The position numbers and the translations under genes were made by a program. The notes below the pieces were generated by a model. That model saw nothing but the letters and a program-made list of their open reading frames with translations, ran no database searches and had not been told where the DNA came from. Of a stretch of DNA of 60,000 bases, positions 55,490-60,000 are shown piece by piece (position 1 is the first letter of the stretch; each line of letters opens with the position of its first letter). The DNA is from Branchiostoma floridae. Lineage: Eukaryota > Chordata > Leptocardii > Amphioxiformes > Branchiostomatidae. The stretch is from NCBI RefSeq assembly GCF_000003815.2, contig NC_049980.1, positions 1,827,960 through 1,887,959 on the forward strand, written 5' to 3'.

Positions 55490-57262
55490 ACACACCTGCG
55501 TTGTTCACCCCGCGATCTAATGTCGAACCAAGGACTGAGCCAGTCTTGAAGACAACTTCACTCCTCGACCTGAAGTCAGACCGGGCCCGCAGGAACTGTA
55601 CTTGATTTAGAACCGGCGTGTAACTTACCCCGCGACCCGAGGTCGAACCGGGAATTGCACCTTGCACTGCATGTGACTCAACGCCGAGGCCGAACCGGGA
55701 ACTATACCTGGACCGAGACCAGAAAGCATCATCATCCCGCGACCCGAAGTCCGAGAATTTAACCTGGTCTCGCACTGGAATCTAATCTCTCCGCACGACC
55801 CGAGGTCTGACCTGGAATCTTACCTGGTCTGGCACCCGAAAGTAACTTTACCCTGCGACCATGTACAAGAAGTCGGACCGGGAACCTTACACCATTTCAC
55901 ATCGGAAGGTAACTACGCCCCGCCACTCGAGGTCAGACCGGGAATCTTGCCCAAGTCCCATACCGGAAGGTAACTTCGCCCCGCAACCTAAGGTCGGCCT
56001 GGAATCTTACTTAGGCTCGCAAAGGACTACCGCTTCACTCCGAGACCCGAGGTCGGCCGGGAATCTTACTTGGTCTCACACAGGGATGCAGCTTCGCCCC
56101 GCGACCCGAGGTCGGCCGGGAATCTTACTTAGGCTCGCAAAGGAATGCAGCTTCACTCCGAGACCCGAGGTCGGCCGGGAATCTTACTTGGTCTCGCGTA
56201 GGGATGCAGCTTCGCCCCGCGACCCGAGGTCGGCCGGGAATCTTACTTGGTCTCACACAGGAATGCAGCTTCACCCCGCGACCCGAGGTCGAACCGGGAA
56301 TCTTGCCTGGTCTCACACCGGAATGCAGCTTCACCCCGCGACCTGAGGTCGAACCGGGAATCTTACTTGGTCTCACACAGGAAAGCAGCTTCACCCCGCG
56401 ACCCGAGGTCGAACCGGGAATCTTACTTGGTCTCACACCGGAATGCCGCTTCACCCCGCGACCCGAGGTCGAACCGGGAATCTTACTTGGTCTCACACAG
56501 GAATGCAGCTTCACCCTGCGACCCGAGGTCGAACCGGGAATCTTGCTTGAGCTCGCAAAGGAATGCAGCTTCACCCCGCGACCGAGGTCGAACCGGGAAT
56601 CTTGCTTGGTCTCCCACAGGAATGCAGCTTCACCCCGCGACCCGAGGTCGAACCGGGAATCTGCCCTGGTCTCACACCGGAATGCAGCTTCACCCCGCGA
56701 CCTGAGGTCGAACCGGGAATCTTACTTGGTCTCACACAGGAAAGCAGCTTCACCCCGCGACCCGAGGTCGAACCGGGAATCTTACTTGGTCTCACACCGG
56801 AATGCCGCTTCACCCCGCGACCCGAGGTCGAACCGGGAATCTTACTTGGTCTCACACAGGAATGCAGCTTCACCCTGCGACCCGAGGTCGAACCGGGAAT
56901 CTTGCTTGAGCTCGCAAAGGAATGCAGCTTCACCCCGCGACCGAGGTCGAACCGGGAATCTTGCTTGGTCTCCCACAGGAATGCAGCTTCACCCCGCGAC
57001 CCGAGGTCGAACCGGGAATCTTACTTGGTCTCCCACAGGAATGCAGCTTCACCCCGCGACCCGAGGTCGAACCGGGAATCTTGCTTGGTCTCACACAGGA
57101 ATGCCGCTTCACCCCTCGACCCGAGGTCGAACCGGGAATCTTACTTGGTCTCGCACAGGAATGCAGCTTCACCCCGCGACCCGAGGTCGAACCGGGAATC
57201 TTGCTTGGTCTCGCACAGGAATGCAGCTTCACCCCGAGACCCGAAGTCGGACCGGGAATGGA
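55490..57262. repeat. 60-bp minisatellite with 359-bp higher-order repeats
   Basis: Unit: GACCCGAGGTCGAACCGGGA, ATCTTACTTGGTCTCACACA, GGAATGCAGCTTCACCCCGC. From about 55500 to 56200 the units are diverged and irregular; from 56200 on they are regular. Five 60-bp units plus one 59-bp unit (ACCGAGGTC lacking one C) form a 359-bp block seen at about 56290-56648 and again at 56649-57007. Because 60 is divisible by three, frames stay open for long distances on both strands. These frames have no start, splice or domain support and are not called as genes. Confidence 0.95.
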
Positions 57263-57449
57263 ACCTGGTGTTAAACAACAGTGCACACACACCGCGTACC
57301 GGATACCTCCGCTCCGCCAACCTGGAGACAACAAACAAGTTACAAAACATATCTTAAAAATACGTCCAATCTCACTCCAGACACATACCCAGCTCCACGC
57401 CCCTAGCCTGAAAAGCTGAGCCTGGTCCTGAAGCATGGTGCGCACTTAC

Positions 57450-57767
57450 AGCTAAACTGGTTGTGTCTGGAACCACCAGGACCGACGCAGCGCGCGCCGG
57501 AGTCTGACTCTCTGCCGGGGAGGAGCTGCCATCTGGGGTGTGGTAGCGCCTGAGGGCCGGACATCCCTCCCACTCCGACTCGTGTTCGGGCAGGCTGCTG
57601 TACCGAGGACCGCTACTGACGCTGTCCAAGGGGCCCGGGCGTCCACCGAAGCCGGAGGTGATCTGCGTCTGACTCCTTACGTGGCGGGGGTACTGAAGCC
57701 CGGGGCCTAGCTGCGCCTGACGGCTCGTCTGTTGTACTGTCGTTGTCAGCGTGTAGTCCACTCCAGT
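57450..57767 (-). CDS. Exon B of the unrecognised gene
   Basis: 318 nt, exactly 106 codons, phase 0 at both ends. Acceptor AATTTTTTAG and donor AGCT|GTAAGT are both strong. GC-rich with balanced codon use compared with surrounding intron DNA, which supports it being coding. Confidence 0.6.
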
Positions 57768-59529
57768 CTAAAAAATTGAAACACATCGATAAACAGCTGA
57801 CCGATTATCAATCATCCAACACACGGTTAAGGTAGACAGGACCCGGAGTGTTATTCACAAACCACGCTCGACCACACAGCCTGGACCTCAAAGGTGGGCG
57901 AATTCCACGATAACATGAGAGAATTAGAAACAGGCGCCAGCCACACAAACTCACCTTTCGCTTCCAACCACACAACGAACGAGAATTACTGAAGACGACA
58001 TAAAGGGTACACGCCTAGAAAAAAAACAACAAAAGATACCACTACAAACCGTCGCCATGGGTGGCCAACCGCGCCGCCGTGACCACGTCGACTGTGACTC
58101 ACGTGCGAGGGATGCCTCTTGTAGCGGCTCGGAGACTGTAACTGTCGAGAACACCTCAATTAAACAGCAACAACAGGAGTTGCAGAGTGTCTCTACACAC
58201 CACGTGCAACACGGCGGATCCTGGTCTATGGCAAAGCTAAAAACTAAAATGCAGAGCTTCAAATGAGAGGCACCCGGACACATAACAAACCGGAGTAATA
58301 CACGCAAACTGATTCCTAGGCATCAAGGAGCTTTCATCAACCCCTTTTGGAGCCCTAGTCGAGGCAAGTTGGCGCCAAATCCCACGCCGCGACCAGGTGC
58401 CACATACCTGCAAACAATGAAATCACAGGGGACAAAACAGAGATGGGAAAACAGATTTAATTCATCTCAAACAGGTGGTAATACTTCCTCTGCTAGGATG
58501 AAGAACCGCAAAACTAGCCCTGTAAAACCAGCCGCTGTAAAGGGCTATCAGGCTGAAACACTTGGTGAAAGGAGTCAATTCCTAACCGGGAGAAAACAAA
58601 ACAAAACAGAAACTGTCAGTTCCCCAAACACATCTTAGAGCTATGAACACCAACATGGCACAAATATTTCTCCCGACATGAAAGCAACTCGAAACAAACC
58701 ACACAACAGTAACACGGGGAGGCATTAATGTGTCTGAAACCCCGTGCGACACGGTCGAAACTGATCGACTCCACGTCGTCCGCTGCTAATCACACTGACC
58801 TAGCTGCGGAAAGTAATTAGGTTCTCGTCAGGTTGTCATACACATTTGTTCCATCATCCTGGAAGTCGCCCCTGGAATACCCCAACGACAGCTAATTCTG
58901 GAAAGGAAATGTGACAGAATAGCCTCACACCGCACAAAGGAGACCCGCGTGACACGTAAGTGTTTCACTGGCTCACACCTGAAAGAATTCATGTGCACGT
59001 GCTCCGCCTCGCTGCCGGTGGTACATACCTGCGAACAATGGGACGAAGTGGGGTCATACAGGGAAGGGAAAATAGGCACAACTTGTCTACAACGCTGGGT
59101 TTTCTTCTTCAAGAAGGACAAAAATGGAACTGGCTCTGTCACGTCTGCTGTACACATACAAGGCTGTCAGACTGACACGTCAGGAAAGTTCTAAACTGTT
59201 AATCGGGAGAAAGAAACGTCAATTCCACCCACTAACAAATGCACCAACACAGTAATAACGCTCCTCCAATACAACCACAAACAAATGCACCAACACAGTA
59301 ATAACGCTCCTCCAATACAACCACAAACAACGATAAAATTCCCGTATACCAGTTTATACCAACCCAACCGCGGCCACCGCGGATGAAAGTGCTGGGGACG
59401 TAGCTGACGGGGCTGCCGAGGTGGACGCCAAGACCACGGTAGAGTGAGCCCTGCGGCGAGACCCTAAGGAGGTGGAGGGCGCCGATATCTGGGGGACCCC
59501 TTCGCTATCCATCTCTGGCAGATTCAAGC
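57450..59529 (-). CDS. Unrecognised gene, two exons (partial)
   Basis: Exon A 59529-59360 and exon B 57767-57450 on the minus strand. Exon A contains ATG at 59512 in a good context (G at -3, G at +4) and ends TTG|GTATAA in phase 0. Exon B opens after TTTTTTAG in phase 0 and ends GCT|GTAAGT in phase 0. Together they give 157 residues starting MDSEGVPQISAPSTSLGSRR. They are rich in Ser, Pro, Thr and Ala, with RRRAHSTVV and a tyrosine-containing GPRYSSLPEHESEWEG. No domain, signal peptide or membrane helix is seen; it looks disordered. Next exons lie at lower coordinates but were not found, and exon A could also be internal (acceptor TTTTCGTAG). It might be a disordered N-terminus of a larger protein. 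Direct in-frame joining to the SLC16 exon fails. Confidence 0.5.
57873..57922. repeat. 50-bp direct repeat, copy 1 (copy 2 at 59627-59674)
   Basis: CACACAGCCTGGACCTCAAA then GGTGGGCGAATTCCACGATA and ACATGAGAGA. Copy 2 differs at about four positions. Each copy lies about 100 bases upstream (minus-strand sense) of exon B and exon A respectively. Confidence 0.8.
59235..59326. repeat. 46-bp tandem duplication
   Basis: ACAAATGCACCAACACAGTA followed by ATAACGCTCCTCCAATACAA occurs twice in immediate succession, with a period of 46 bases. Confidence 0.9.
59360..59529 (-). CDS. Exon A of the unrecognised gene (possible start exon)
   Basis: Acceptor TTTTCGTAG ending at 59530, donor GGGTTG|GTATAA. 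From ATG at 59512 it encodes 51 residues in the same phase as exon B. Confidence 0.5.
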
Positions 59530-59674
59530 CTACGAAAATTAAAGAGATAACCCAACAGCGACACATTAGTACTTGATGCGCCATGCTCGTAACTGCACGA
59601 GGCAACACATTCTCACACGCCAGAATCACACAGCCTGACCTCAAAGGTGAGCGAATTTCACGATAACATGAGAG

Positions 59675-60000
59675 AGAGGCTTCAAACACCCAACACAGGC
59701 ACATACATCAACCAGCAATAAAGCAGCTCCAATACAAAACACAATTACACACACGCAACAGCAAAGAATTCCGTCACCTTCATCCGCATACCTGAGAACA
59801 AAGCACTAACTACACAGCTAGCTGCCGTGCACGTGTGGGGACTAATCCGTTCAAGCTCTAACGACGTCCCTCCCTGGACCTGCAAAGTCTATCGACTAAA
59901 CGAACAAAGAAACACATAGCAAAATGCCAACTCAACGAGAAAATAAAATGCGGGTACATGCAACGCACAAACACTCCCTTGTCCTAAGTCGAAACAAAGG
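59675..60000. other. End of window, nothing recognised
   Basis: CA-rich sequence upstream of exon A; any earlier exon would be outside or hidden here. Confidence 0.4.

Noticed and set aside
56204-57357. Long open frames (up to 356 residues) on both strands of the 60-bp repeat
   Set aside because: They follow from a 60-base unit without stops; no start context, splice sites or domain, and both strands are open alike.
50481-57767. Exons A and B as 5' coding exons of the SLC16 gene
   Set aside because: Exon B ends in phase 0, while the acceptor before SLC16 exon 1 would need two leftover bases; direct joining shifts the frame. An intervening exon cannot be excluded.

Overview
The window reads as nuclear DNA of an invertebrate deuterostome, most likely a lancelet (Branchiostoma-like). 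Genes have canonical GT/AG introns, there are two assembly gaps, and intergenic DNA is dense with short inverted-repeat transposons, SINE and non-LTR retrotransposon debris and minisatellites. The genus is an inference from the GAREM-like genes and repeat style; nothing here proves it. All protein-coding genes I can support lie on the minus strand.

Layout. (1) About 1-6.9 kb: AT-rich intergenic DNA holding several clean DNA-transposon insertions, two of them nested. (2) 6.9-21.5 kb: a tandem cluster of three CABIT-domain adaptor genes. The first is an intronless 771-residue GAREM orthologue (CABIT, proline-rich linker, SAM). The second is an intronless 436-residue CABIT protein without SAM. 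The third is a four-exon, 657-residue CABIT-SAM protein whose exons I joined from splice sites and phase. A tRNA-derived SINE starts about five bases after the third gene's stop codon. (3) 24.0-50.7 kb: a four-exon SLC16-type (monocarboxylate transporter family) gene of 469 residues. Its first intron is about 23.4 kb and contains most of the window's repeats: two minisatellite fields (27 bp and 55 bp), an inverted pair of a large element about 21 kb apart, a mariner-like element inside a 196-bp tandem repeat, a tRNA-headed SINE and a broken non-LTR reverse transcriptase. (4) 51-60 kb: more palindromic elements, a 60-bp minisatellite with a 359-bp higher-order period, and two phase-compatible exons (59529-59360 and 57767-57450) of a gene I do not recognise.

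How the genes may work together. By family knowledge, GAREM proteins are cytoplasmic adaptors in growth-factor receptor signalling: the proline-rich part and phosphotyrosines recruit GRB2 and SHP2. The three neighbours look like a local duplication series with differing SH2-type tyrosine sites and with or without SAM. The SLC16 gene is a plasma-membrane solute carrier with no evident functional link to them. I saw no operon-like or immune-type gene system. The most unusual content is the GAREM-like cluster with its uneven intron content and the repeat architecture.
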